Below, piece by piece: positions 24,259-32,763 of a stretch of DNA of 49,378 nt. This DNA comes from CALARM01 sp036746235. GTDB lineage: Bacteria; Vulcanimicrobiota; SpSt-956; JAKJGF01. The DNA lies in NCBI GenBank assembly GCA_036746235.1, contig DAIOEN010000025.1:1-49378 (forward strand), given 5' to 3'. The notes under the pieces were generated by a model. That model saw nothing but the letters and a program-made list of their open reading frames with translations, ran no database searches and had not been told where the DNA came from. The translations under genes and the position numbers were made by a program. The stretch's first letter is position 1. Each line of letters begins with the position of its first letter.

Positions 24259-26808
24259 TTAACTGTTACCACTGCAGGTTTTTTTGTATTTTTCCGCTTC
24301 ACAAAAATAACCTTCTGCTATCTGAACATTCCCCCTTTTTTCTTCTACCATACCCATTTCACTGTATAAAAACTGTAAATCAAAGAATTCCAGATTTTTT
24401 TCTGCTTCTTTAAAATAATCCATTGCTTTTTCTAAATCCTTTTTCTTATGGTATATCTTTCCCAGAGTGAGATATACTTCAGGCATTATATGGAGATTAC
24501 CCTGTAAATACTCTTCAGCTTCTTTACATTGCTGGAGTGCTTCATTCTTTTTCCCTTGATCACATAAGATTTTTGCTTCCGTAAGATAGATGTAACCCAG
24601 GTCATGAAACAGTCCGTCATCCTTTATGTTTCCGGGTAAACAGTTTATACTCTTTTTAATAAATTTATGAGCATCATCAAAATTCTTCTCGAACCGGAAG
24701 GTTTCAGCAATTTCATTGTAAATCTGACATTTATTCCGCCATTCTTCGGGATTTAACTGTTCAATTAAATTCAGATCGTCATAATAATTCTCTCTGGCTT
24801 TCTCATATTCACCTGCTCTTAAACGGGCTCTTGCCAGTCCTCCGTAAGAAATTGCAAGACCTTCCATATCCTGAATTTCTTTTTTAAATATGACACTTTT
24901 ACTCAGAGATGAAATAGCTTCTTTCTTTTTTCCCATCTGACTGTAAAGATTCCCAAGTGTGTCATAAATCTGAGCTGTTAAAAATACATCATCTTCTGCA
25001 AGTCTAAGAGCTTCTTTAAGTTCTTCTTCTGCATCCATCATAGCGTTCATATCTCTTTTATTCTCTTTTAATAGTATTGCTTTATAGTGATGACCTGTAG
25101 CTTTTACAGATTGATTGAGTGTATCACATTCGAGAGCTTCTTCTAATAATCTCTGTGCATCTAATGGATCTTTTTTATGTATACACCATGCCATTTCAAT
25201 CTTTGCCAGAGCTTTTAACTCTCCTGTCGCTTCTGAAATCAATTTCTCAAAAATTTCTGCTCCTTTCTTAAAATCTCTTTTACAATGAGAAGTTATAAGA
25301 CCTTTATAAAACTCTACTTCATTTGTTAAAATTTTTATATAGTTTTCATTCTCTGATTTATTATTCAGAATTTCTATGAGTTCATTCAGTTCTTTCTCGG
25401 ATTCTGTTGTTTTTCCAAGTTTATATAAAGTTACAGCCAGATAAAATTTAATTTCAATTTTATTTCTTATAGCATCTGTACACTCAAGAGCTCTGGCAAA
25501 GAGTTTACATGCTTCATCATTTTCGTTGTTATCCATACGTTTTATAGCAGTGTGAAAATAAAAATCACAGGCCTTTTCATAATCTCCGGTTTTTTCCAGA
25601 TGAGAAGCAATTAATATATGGAGATTATAATCTTCATTTTTTTGAAATTTTAAATATTTCATAAGCATATTGGATAGAAATTGATGATCTATTTCCCTGA
25701 TATTATTATCTATCTTTTCATAAGCACTTTCAATTACATGTTTATTTATAAATCCGTATTTTTCTAATCTCATTATACCTATATCATATTCCCTGGGAGC
25801 AATTCCCCAGTAAGATAGAATTCTTCTGAAATTTTTAATTTTACTTACTTCAATTCCATTTTCATGAAAGTATGAAAGGAGCTCCAGAATTCTTCTTTCA
25901 TTTCCTTTTAGAAGTGATAGAGGCTCTCCTATATGGCTTTCTATTATATGTTTAATTTCCTGAATTTCTCTGTCCCCATATTCTTTTAATATTTCAATTA
26001 TTTCAATTATTTTTCCGGGAACTATATAATCTGATTTATTAATGTTTATAATAAAATTAATTATTTCATCTGTTTTTTCTCCGAGAGACACTTTTTTCTT
26101 TTCTAAACCGGCAATTAATAATGGTTTTATATCTTTTTCGTTTATATAAGGTATCTTTATTTTTGTTATCTTACTGTTTCTTATTAAAATTTGAAGGTTA
26201 TCAGGTATGCTGTATTTATTATTTGTATCTACAATGGAACAGATTAATATATTTTTAGCAGGATATTCTATAAAATACCTGAAAAATTTCACTGCTGTTT
26301 CAGGTATATTTTCCATGTTATGGATTATTATTAATACAGGTTTTTTAGAGCTTTTTTTAATTATTTCTTTTGCCAGTTTATTAAAGCAGTTAACCTGGCT
26401 TTGAGGATTTATTTCTCTTTTTTTTAACCATTCATCATAAATTGGCATAAGGATTTTGCCTAATGCCGGAACATAACCGATAGTAGCTGTACTTAATCTG
26501 GAAAAACTGGGCAATCCAATATCTTTATGAAAACTGAATATAGAATCATATTTTATATTAAGAGGTTTTTCAAAAGGGATAAATGCATTATCAAAAATAC
26601 CTGCCCATTTTAATCTTATTATCTGCTCTTTAGAAATCCTGCAGTCACTGATAAATTTTTTAATAAGTGTATTTTTTCCTATACCTTTATTACCTAAAAT
26701 AAGAGTGAGTAAAGGGTTATCTTCTTTTGTAGATATTTCCCATAATTCTTTTAGTTGATTTAATTCTCTTTCAGAAACGATTGTACAATCTCTTTCATAT
26801 TCTATCAT
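24259..26808 (-). CDS. Degenerate STAND/AAA-type ATPase with TPR tail (paralogue 2)
   Basis: 849 residues from ATG 26808, where AAGGAGG (26816-26822) sits 7 nt upstream; the 12 codons further upstream are unlikely to be translated. The N-terminal P-loop domain has GNKGIGKNT at 39-47: the lysine is kept but the usual Ser/Thr after it is Asn. The Walker B strand (KPVLIIIHNMENIPE, about 165-180) has no Asp-Asp/Glu pair. A winged-helix-like region follows (about 300-370, NFRRILSYWGIAPREYDIG), then about ten TPRs to the end. No membrane segment. It is the tandem paralogue of the gene immediately upstream (44-nt gap, same strand). Architecture matches the AAA_16/STAND-TPR class; nucleotide hydrolysis is doubtful. 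Confidence 0.75.
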   Translation of the reverse strand: MIEYERDCTIVSERELNQLKELWEISTKEDNPLLTLILGNKGIGKNTLIKKFISDCRISKEQIIRLKWAGIFDNAFIPFEKPLNIKYDSIFSFHKDIGLPSFSRLSTATIGYVPALGKILMPIYDEWLKKREINPQSQVNCFNKLAKEIIKKSSKKPVLIIIHNMENIPETAVKFFRYFIEYPAKNILICSIVDTNNKYSIPDNLQILIRNSKITKIKIPYINEKDIKPLLIAGLEKKKVSLGEKTDEIINFIININKSDYIVPGKIIEIIEILKEYGDREIQEIKHIIESHIGEPLSLLKGNERRILELLSYFHENGIEVSKIKNFRRILSYWGIAPREYDIGIMRLEKYGFINKHVIESAYEKIDNNIREIDHQFLSNMLMKYLKFQKNEDYNLHILIASHLEKTGDYEKACDFYFHTAIKRMDNNENDEACKLFARALECTDAIRNKIEIKFYLAVTLYKLGKTTESEKELNELIEILNNKSENENYIKILTNEVEFYKGLITSHCKRDFKKGAEIFEKLISEATGELKALAKIEMAWCIHKKDPLDAQRLLEEALECDTLNQSVKATGHHYKAILLKENKRDMNAMMDAEEELKEALRLAEDDVFLTAQIYDTLGNLYSQMGKKKEAISSLSKSVIFKKEIQDMEGLAISYGGLARARLRAGEYEKARENYYDDLNLIEQLNPEEWRNKCQIYNEIAETFRFEKNFDDAHKFIKKSINCLPGNIKDDGLFHDLGYIYLTEAKILCDQGKKNEALQQCKEAEEYLQGNLHIMPEVYLTLGKIYHKKKDLEKAMDYFKEAEKNLEFFDLQFLYSEMGMVEEKRGNVQIAEGYFCEAEKYKKTCSGNS

Positions 26809-26852
26809 AGCGGGGCCTCCTTCATTGGGATTAACAAATGGCATATGTTTAA

Positions 26853-29327
26853 TTACTCTTCACTTTCCCTTATTTCCTTTTCCAGTAATTTCTTCTCCTT
26901 ATGTAAAAATTGAAGTTCAAAATCTTCCAGATTTTTTTCTGCTTTATTAAAATAGTCTATGGCTTTTTTAAAATCTTTTTTTCTTCTGTATATTCTTCCA
27001 AAAGATAGATAAATTTCTGGTATTATATGGAAATTATCCTTTAAATGTAATTCTGCTTCCATACACCTTTTAAGAGCCATATCGGGCTTATTATCATCAC
27101 ATAGGATTTTCGATTCCATAAGAGATAAATAACCGAGAGTCCTTCTTGTATTATCTTCCGTATCTTCTTTCGGAATAATTTCTCTGCACTTTTCAAGCTC
27201 AATAGAAGCTTTCCCAAGCTTCCCTTCAATTCTGTATGTTTCCGATATTTCAATATAGATCTGACATTTATTCCACCAGGCCTGAGGATTTAATTTTTCT
27301 ATTAAATTCAGATCTTCTATATAGTTTTCTCTCGCCTTTTCATACTCTCCTGCCCGTAAATAAGTTCTTGCCAGTCCTCCGTAGGAAATTGCCAGGCCTT
27401 CCATATCCTGAATTTCTTTTTTGCATTCAATACTTTTATTAAGAGCAAAAATAGCTTCATCTTTTCTTTTAATCTGACTGTACAATGAGCCCAGGGTATT
27501 GTAAATCTGTCCTTTTAAGAATAGATCATCTTCTGCCAGTTCCAGAGCTTTTTTAAGTTCTTCTTCTGCTTCTCTTAAAGACTGTTCGTCTCTTTTATTC
27601 TCTTTAAGTATTATAGCTTTATAATGATGTCCTGTAGCTTTTGTAAATTGATTGACTTCATATTTAAGGGCTTCTTCTACCATAGTATAAGCTTTTTCCG
27701 GGTTTTTTCTGTATATGGACCATGCAAATTCAATTTCTGCCAGAGCCTTTAATTCGCCGGAGGATTCTAAAATTACTTTTTCGAAGATTTCTGCTCCTTT
27801 TATGAAATCTCTCTTACCATGGGAAGTAATAAGTCCTGTATAAAATTCTACTTCATGTCTTAATGTTTTTACATGAATGTCTTCTTCTGTCTCTCTGTTT
27901 AGTATTGTAAGCAGATCTTCAAGTATTAATTCTGCTTCTCTAAAATTTCCTGATTTATATAAAGCTACACTTAAATAAAATTTTATTTTCATCTGTTTTT
28001 CTGTTTCTGATATATAGCAAAGAGCTTTTTTAAAGAAATTAATAGCTTCATCATTTTGATTATCTTGAAGGCGTCTTAAAGCTGTCTGTACATAAAATTC
28101 ACCTGCTTTTTCCAGTTCTCCTTTTTGTTCAAAATTATAAGCAAGCAACGGAAAAAGTTCATATTTTTCTTCACTTTCAATAGTTAAGATTTCAAGGAGA
28201 CTGTTACATATGAAATTATGATCTTCTTTTCTTATAACATCATTTATTTTTTTATAAGCTGTTTCAATTACATGTTTATTTATAAATCCGCATTTTTCTA
28301 ATTTTATAATTCCTATTTCATATTCTCTCGGACTGATACCCCAGTGAGAAAGAATATCTTTGAAATTTTTAATTTCTTTCAGATCAATTTCACCATGGTA
28401 AAGATATGAAAAAAGTTCAAGGATTCTTCTCTCACTTTTTTCCAGGAGTGACAGTGGGTCTCCAGTATATTTTTTTATCAGATGCTTGATTGTGTCCATA
28501 TCCTCATGATGATAATCTTCTAATATAGCAAGTAATTCTATTATTTTACCCGGTACTATATAATCTGATTTATTAATATCCAGAATAAAGTTGATTATTT
28601 CCTCTGCTTTTTCAGGTTGTATGGAACTGTTTTGCAGTTTTACAGTTAAAATTTTTCTGAGATCCTTTTCTTTGATATAAGGTATTTCTATTATTTCTCC
28701 TTTATTTATTTTTGACAGTCTTTCAGGTATTTTATATTTATTATCTGTATTTATAAGAGAACATAAAAGTATATTGCTGGCATGGTAATCCGTAAAATAG
28801 ATAAAGAATTTTAATGCTGTATCAGGTATTTCTTCCGTATTATTAATTACTATTAAAAGCGGTTTTTTATAACTTCTCTTCTTCAGTTCTTCTGCTAGTT
28901 TATGAAAACATTTAATCTGACTTTTCGGGTCTTTTGATATTTTCTGCAGCCATTCATCATAAACAGGGGAGAGGATTTTCCCTACTACCGGAACATTACC
29001 TATAATTGCTGTGCTTAATCTGGAGATACTCGGTAATCCCGGAATATTTCTGTGAAAATTAAACAGCGAGTCATATTTTATATTCAGAGGTTTTTCAAAA
29101 GGTGTAAAAGCATCTGCAAATATACCGGCCCATTTTAATCTTACTATCTGTCCCTCCGGAATCTGAAGTTTCTTAATAAAATGTTCAATAAATATTTTTT
29201 TCCCTATGCCTTTTTCACCGGGAATTAGAGTAAATAAAGGAGTTTCTTCCGTTCTGCATTTTTCCCAGAGATTTTCCAGCTTCTCCAGTTCTTTTACTGG
29301 TTCAATATAATACAGACTTTTTTTCAT
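26853..29327 (-). CDS. Degenerate STAND/AAA-type ATPase with TPR tail (paralogue 1)
   Basis: 824 residues. AGGAGG lies about 8 nt before ATG 29327. Same layout as its tandem paralogue: P-loop GEKGIGKKI at 37-45 with Lys in place of the Mg-binding Ser/Thr, Walker-B-like strand KPLLIVINNTEEIPD lacking acidic pair after the hydrophobics, the shared KPLNIKYDS and SRLSTAIIGNVPVVGKIL blocks, a winged-helix-like segment (FKDILSHWGISPREYEIG), then about ten TPRs. Both copies conserve the same unusual substitutions, so the loss predates the duplication and the pair may work together, perhaps as a heteromer. The signal-sensing TPR end is the most divergent part. Partners are unknown; the HEPN gene at 21889 is the closest candidate effector. 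Confidence 0.75.
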   Translation of the reverse strand: MKKSLYYIEPVKELEKLENLWEKCRTEETPLFTLIPGEKGIGKKIFIEHFIKKLQIPEGQIVRLKWAGIFADAFTPFEKPLNIKYDSLFNFHRNIPGLPSISRLSTAIIGNVPVVGKILSPVYDEWLQKISKDPKSQIKCFHKLAEELKKRSYKKPLLIVINNTEEIPDTALKFFIYFTDYHASNILLCSLINTDNKYKIPERLSKINKGEIIEIPYIKEKDLRKILTVKLQNSSIQPEKAEEIINFILDINKSDYIVPGKIIELLAILEDYHHEDMDTIKHLIKKYTGDPLSLLEKSERRILELFSYLYHGEIDLKEIKNFKDILSHWGISPREYEIGIIKLEKCGFINKHVIETAYKKINDVIRKEDHNFICNSLLEILTIESEEKYELFPLLAYNFEQKGELEKAGEFYVQTALRRLQDNQNDEAINFFKKALCYISETEKQMKIKFYLSVALYKSGNFREAELILEDLLTILNRETEEDIHVKTLRHEVEFYTGLITSHGKRDFIKGAEIFEKVILESSGELKALAEIEFAWSIYRKNPEKAYTMVEEALKYEVNQFTKATGHHYKAIILKENKRDEQSLREAEEELKKALELAEDDLFLKGQIYNTLGSLYSQIKRKDEAIFALNKSIECKKEIQDMEGLAISYGGLARTYLRAGEYEKARENYIEDLNLIEKLNPQAWWNKCQIYIEISETYRIEGKLGKASIELEKCREIIPKEDTEDNTRRTLGYLSLMESKILCDDNKPDMALKRCMEAELHLKDNFHIIPEIYLSFGRIYRRKKDFKKAIDYFNKAEKNLEDFELQFLHKEKKLLEKEIRESEE

Positions 29328-29582
29328 TTTTAAAACCTCCTGATATAATTCGGGAAATTTTTATTAAGATCGTGTCATAGATTTAATTCTTTTTATTTAT
29401 ATTAACTTATGAGTATGAAACCATCATGGATAAAATAATTAAATTCCAGAAATAATTTAATAAATCCTTCTTCAGGTGCTGAATAGTTTTTGAGAAAAAT
29501 TACTCATAATATTTCCCGGAATTCATTGTCTGGACATGAATGAGCTATTTGCCAATGATAAATACAAATAATATTAATTTAA
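29328..29582. other. Divergent intergenic region
   Basis: AT-rich gap between the ATPase-TPR genes (-) and the Cys-rich mini-protein (+). No gene with a ribosome binding site was found, and no clear promoter pair for the minus-strand operon could be picked out. Confidence 0.35.
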
Positions 29583-29600
29583 AAAGTATAAGTTGTATAT
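29583..29600 (+). promoter_or_regulatory. 18-bp motif, copy C
   Basis: AAAGTATAAGTTGTATAT on the plus strand, identical to copies A and B, 45 nt upstream of the Cys-rich mini-protein start. Preceded by AATTTAA as in copy B. Confidence 0.6.
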
Positions 29601-29645
29601 TTATTTGAGAAAAAAAGTGAAAAATAGAATAAGGAGGTGAATATA

Positions 29646-29780
29646 ATGGCTTTGAGATGTTCTTGTTGCACTAATGAGCAGGATTTAAAGAAATGCAGGC
29701 ACTGTGGATACTGGTGGTGTCCCAACTGCAGGAATTATACCGAGTGGTGTCCGAGATGTAAATCTTATTCCTGTTATTAA
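29646..29780 (+). CDS. 44-residue Cys-rich zinc-binding mini-protein
   Basis: Starts MALRCSCCTN and ends CKSYSCY. Ten cysteines and one histidine in 44 residues, with three C-x2-C pairs: C17RHC20, C25PNC28 and C35PRC38, plus C5, C7, C8 and C43. This spacing suggests one or two zinc knuckles or ribbons. AAGGAGGTGA, a near-perfect Shine-Dalgarno, stands just before the ATG. A perfect 12-bp terminator follows and the 18-bp motif precedes, so the gene is a complete monocistronic unit. Family not recognised; a nucleic-acid-binding or protein-binding regulator, or a metal store, are options. Confidence 0.75.
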   Translation: MALRCSCCTNEQDLKKCRHCGYWWCPNCRNYTEWCPRCKSYSCY

Positions 29781-29786
29781 TGAGTT

Positions 29787-29820
29787 TATCTGGCACACTA
29801 TTGTGAATGTGTGCCAGATA
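29787..29820 (+). terminator. Perfect 12-bp hairpin after the Cys-rich mini-gene
   Basis: TATCTGGCACAC (29787-29798) and GTGTGCCAGATA (29809-29820) around a 10-nt loop, starting 6 nt after the stop codon. The T-rich tract is short (GTTCGGTTTTAT). Confidence 0.7.
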
Positions 29821-29906
29821 GTTCGGTTTTATCCTTCATCGGTTTTTCTGTAGCAATGGGGCGAGAAATCGATTAAGAAAAAAATATTTTAAGGAGGTAA
29901 GTTTTT

Positions 29907-30203
29907 ATGTGGCCATTAATGATACTTTGTGCTGCCATACTTTTAATTGGATTATTTAAAGCTGCAATTTTATTGTACCCCGGAATAATGATTTTATTGT
30001 ATTTTGTACCTATTGTTTTGATGTGGATAATAATATATATTCGTAGTAATGAGAGAAGTGTCTATTATTCTGAATTTTCCGCTACTTGTTTTTTTTTGGG
30101 TATAATACCATTTGTACTTTTAATATTTCTTATATGTTTAATATTTGAAGTAGGGCCTGGTAAACCTGATAAACCCTGTAACCCTGATGATAGCTGGTTG
30201 TAA
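29907..30203 (+). CDS. Small three-helix membrane protein
   Basis: 98 residues. AAGGAGGT precedes the ATG. Three hydrophobic segments are visible (about 3-24, 27-46 and 60-82), followed by a short polar, Pro/Asp-rich tail (GPGKPDKPCNPDDSWL). No enzymatic motif. The gene sits between two strong terminators (29787-29820 and 30273-30315), so it is probably transcribed alone or by read-through from the Cys-rich gene. Function unknown. Confidence 0.65.
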   Translation: MWPLMILCAAILLIGLFKAAILLYPGIMILLYFVPIVLMWIIIYIRSNERSVYYSEFSATCFFLGIIPFVLLIFLICLIFEVGPGKPDKPCNPDDSWL

Positions 30204-30272
30204 GATTTTTCGACTTACTTTCATTATCTTAAATAAAAATATTTACAAAAAGCAGAATAATAAAATAAAATA

Positions 30273-30315
30273 TAAAATACAGAGGCTATTGGATTATAAG
30301 AGCCTCTGTATTTTA
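30273..30315. terminator. Strong bidirectional terminator
   Basis: Perfect 15-bp stem TAAAATACAGAGGCT / AGCCTCTGTATTTTA (30273-30287 and 30301-30315), 13-nt loop, with A-rich and T-rich flanks on either side. It lies between the small membrane protein (+) and the nucleotidyltransferase (-). Confidence 0.8.
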
Positions 30316-30413
30316 TTTAAAATATGGATATGAAGAAAAAACAGAAAAATATCAGTAATTATACTATAGAGCGTAACCAACCAGGGGTAAATATCAAAGA
30401 TTAGGAAAATAAA

Positions 30414-30833
30414 TTACCTGGAATTTGTCTCTAGAATTTTATGCTTTCTTATTAACTTTATATCTTCTCTGTCTTTTTTTCTATTCATAGCTTCTTTCCA
30501 TTTTAGAACATTTTCTAGATTAACGAAACGAATATTTTCAAAGAAATCTGCTGTTTTAATTAATTCCTCCACATCGTGAAACCATGGTTTCCAATCTCTA
30601 AAAATCTCAATTACTTCTATTCTAATTGACTTCTCATTATAAAGAGTATATTTTTTTCGTAATTCATTCCAGAGAGCAGATGTAACAATAATATCAATGT
30701 CTTTATTTTCTCTCCATCCCCTGATTGCAAGAGGCCCGCTGCCAAAAACAGCAAATTGTTCAGGTGGTAAATTAAGATTTTTCAATAATTCAAGATATTT
30801 CATCATATAATTTAGCTGCAAACTCTTCTGCAT
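30414..30833 (-). CDS. Small Pol-beta-type nucleotidyltransferase
   Basis: 139 residues. The nucleotidyltransferase core is visible: FGSGPLAIRGW (G31-S32) followed by D45-I-D47, the metal-binding D-x-D pair, then a later strand with acidic residues (RIEVIEIF) that could give the third carboxylate. The C terminus is helical and basic. The gene overlaps the 3' end of the DHH phosphoesterase gene by 44 nt in another frame; AGGAGG lies 11 nt before ATG 30833, with in-frame ATGs at 30806 and 30803 as alternatives. This family includes MNT-like antitoxins/AMPylators and sugar or aminoglycoside transferases; no HEPN partner of the usual size is next to it. Confidence 0.7.
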   Translation of the reverse strand: MQKSLQLNYMMKYLELLKNLNLPPEQFAVFGSGPLAIRGWRENKDIDIIVTSALWNELRKKYTLYNEKSIRIEVIEIFRDWKPWFHDVEELIKTADFFENIRFVNLENVLKWKEAMNRKKDREDIKLIRKHKILETNSR

Positions 30834-31926
30834 TTAGAAGTGTTCCTCCTTCTCTCGAATCAGAACCGGCATTCCATCTGCCTCCGAATGATGGGGAGAT
30901 TTTATTAATTCCCAGTCTATGAAGGCTTGCTCCTTCTCTGGCTCCCATTCCTAAACGAACTTTTGTAATATACTTTCCCTGTTCTTTAGAAGGGTAACTG
31001 ACTATAATTATCTGTGCCTTTGTTCCAAAAACAGCAGGTAAAAGTTCACCATCAATTCGTTCATTAACAGTGCAGTAATAAATACCGCCTGTCTGATGTA
31101 TTTCTTTAAAACCATCATTCAAATTGTCTGCAAGTTTCTTTATTTTATATCTGTCTTCAAATCTTTTCTGAACAAGAGATAGACTGCCGGGGGCATCTGA
31201 AAAAATTCTTTTCAGAATAGCCTCTCTTTCTTCAGAATCAAAATTTATTTTATCTATTTTCTTTAATTCTCCGAGGAGCCTGATTAATATTTTAAAAGAG
31301 TAAGCAATTTGATGAAAATTACCCTGTTTTTCTTTTACTTTTTGAATAGACTGAAGAACATCGGCAATTATATTTTCTTCTCCCGTATGGTCTGCAGCTA
31401 TGGCTGCACTGCCGAAGAGTTCTTCTGCAGTTATACCTCCGTAAATTATATCTTTTCCATTTTCATCTTTTAAAGATAAAACACCACTCAATATAAGTGA
31501 AGATAGAACACTGTCTGCATCCCCATGATGAAAAACAACTATATGATTTTTCCTGTTACATATACCATAACTGTTTACATAAGAAATGGCCAGATTGGTA
31601 CTGCAGATGGGGCGACGCATTTCTTCTGTGTCGGCATGGTGATCTATGTTGAGTATGTTATTTTTCTGATAACCAATGGTCATTTCTCTACCATTTAAAT
31701 CATATCCTTTTATTTCTTTACTTCCTTCAGTAATATGGTCAATATGAAAATCAACTGCTATGATTTTTTTGCTTTTAATACTATCTCCAATCTCTGTAAA
31801 TAGTATATCTTCTGTGACGTTTTTGTATGTTTTTGACAGCGCGAAAAGTGAAGTTTCTTTGAATTGTTCCAGAATGTTTTCTCTTTTACCAGTTGTAAGT
31901 CCATTACTGCTTAAAATATTTTTCAT
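30790..31926 (-). CDS. DHH-family phosphoesterase, possibly circularly permuted
   Basis: 378 residues from ATG 31926 (AAGGTGGCAGG upstream; a GTG at 31935 overlaps that site). The DHH signature is clear: NIDHHAD with D95-H96-H97, preceded by AVDFHIDH (59-64). The block that normally comes first in this family, a D-x-D followed by Ser, appears later as FHHGDADSVLSS (132-140). The end carries a DHHA1-like substrate-binding block (SFGGRWNAGSDSREGG). DHH/DHHA1 proteins cut nanoRNA, cyclic dinucleotides, pyrophosphate or single-stranded DNA. Metal ligands are present, so activity is likely; the substrate is unknown. Overlap with the nucleotidyltransferase gene argues for joint expression and possibly opposing chemistry on one nucleotide signal. 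Confidence 0.7.
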   Translation of the reverse strand: MKNILSSNGLTTGKRENILEQFKETSLFALSKTYKNVTEDILFTEIGDSIKSKKIIAVDFHIDHITEGSKEIKGYDLNGREMTIGYQKNNILNIDHHADTEEMRRPICSTNLAISYVNSYGICNRKNHIVVFHHGDADSVLSSLILSGVLSLKDENGKDIIYGGITAEELFGSAAIAADHTGEENIIADVLQSIQKVKEKQGNFHQIAYSFKILIRLLGELKKIDKINFDSEEREAILKRIFSDAPGSLSLVQKRFEDRYKIKKLADNLNDGFKEIHQTGGIYYCTVNERIDGELLPAVFGTKAQIIIVSYPSKEQGKYITKVRLGMGAREGASLHRLGINKISPSFGGRWNAGSDSREGGTLLNAEEFAAKLYDEIS

Positions 31927-31997
31927 TCCTGCCACCTTATAATTTTTACTATATTTTACTCTGAAATTTTATAAAAATCAATCAGGGAGGTAATCAT

Positions 31998-32732
31998 ATG
32001 AATATTCTGACACAGGCAAAAAATATAGTTCTTGTAAAAAGGTTGGAAGAAATAAGAGAATACAAACAGAAAAATGAATGTAATAAAGAAGAATGTTATG
32101 ATAAAGAAAAAGTGATTGACCTTGAACCGAACAGGGAAGAGTTTTTTTATTTTGAAGAAGAGATTTCCAGTGAAATGGAGAATTTTTTTAAAGGTAATTC
32201 TGATATTGAAAATAATGAATTGAAAAGAGAAAATTACATAGATGCGTTGAAAAAGAAGTTCAATAGCTCTTTTCAATTTTTTTCTGTGCCGGAAGAAAAA
32301 ACGGAAGTATATGTCAAAGATATATTAGAAGAATTATTATATCTGTGGAGTAGTAGATTTTCAGAGAGATTTATGGAAGTTAGAGTAAAATTACTTGAAG
32401 AAACGGTTTTTCTGGAAAAAGAACTGATCTATTATATTCTTTATCATATGTTTCGGTATGTAATTTATGCAGGTTTAGCAAAAAATGTAATATTTATTTC
32501 TGCAGAAAGAATGAAATTTAACCGTAATATAATGGCAATTAAATTTATAGTGAACGGAATGATGACTAATAATGTTGATGTTATATGGAATAACGAATAT
32601 GACATGGGATTTTATACAATTAAAAAAATTATAGACACTCAGCAAAGGGGGATATTTTTAGTCAGGTCTGGAAATGATAAAAGTATAGTTATTAGTCTTA
32701 TTATCTCCGGTATTGTGAAAAATGAAATATAA
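31998..32732 (+). CDS. Histidine-kinase-like ATPase-fold protein, probably inactive
   Basis: 244 residues. AGGGAGGT precedes ATG 31998. The first 85 residues are charged and helical. Residues about 100-240 follow the HATPase order: YVKDILEELLYLW helix, a strand, a degenerate N-box helix ELIYYILYHMFRYVIYAG without the usual Asn, strands MAIKFIVNG, a helix after a Gly (MGFYTIKKIIDTQ) where kinases have the G2 box, and the closing strands SIVISLIISG. The glycine-rich boxes and the Asn that binds Mg are missing. It parallels the protein at 6589-7134. Likely a pseudo-kinase scaffold. It is 31 nt before the HD phosphohydrolase gene and probably co-transcribed. Confidence 0.6.
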   Translation: MNILTQAKNIVLVKRLEEIREYKQKNECNKEECYDKEKVIDLEPNREEFFYFEEEISSEMENFFKGNSDIENNELKRENYIDALKKKFNSSFQFFSVPEEKTEVYVKDILEELLYLWSSRFSERFMEVRVKLLEETVFLEKELIYYILYHMFRYVIYAGLAKNVIFISAERMKFNRNIMAIKFIVNGMMTNNVDVIWNNEYDMGFYTIKKIIDTQQRGIFLVRSGNDKSIVISLIISGIVKNEI

Positions 32733-32763
32733 AATTTTATAATAATGGAGGTCTTTAGAAAAT

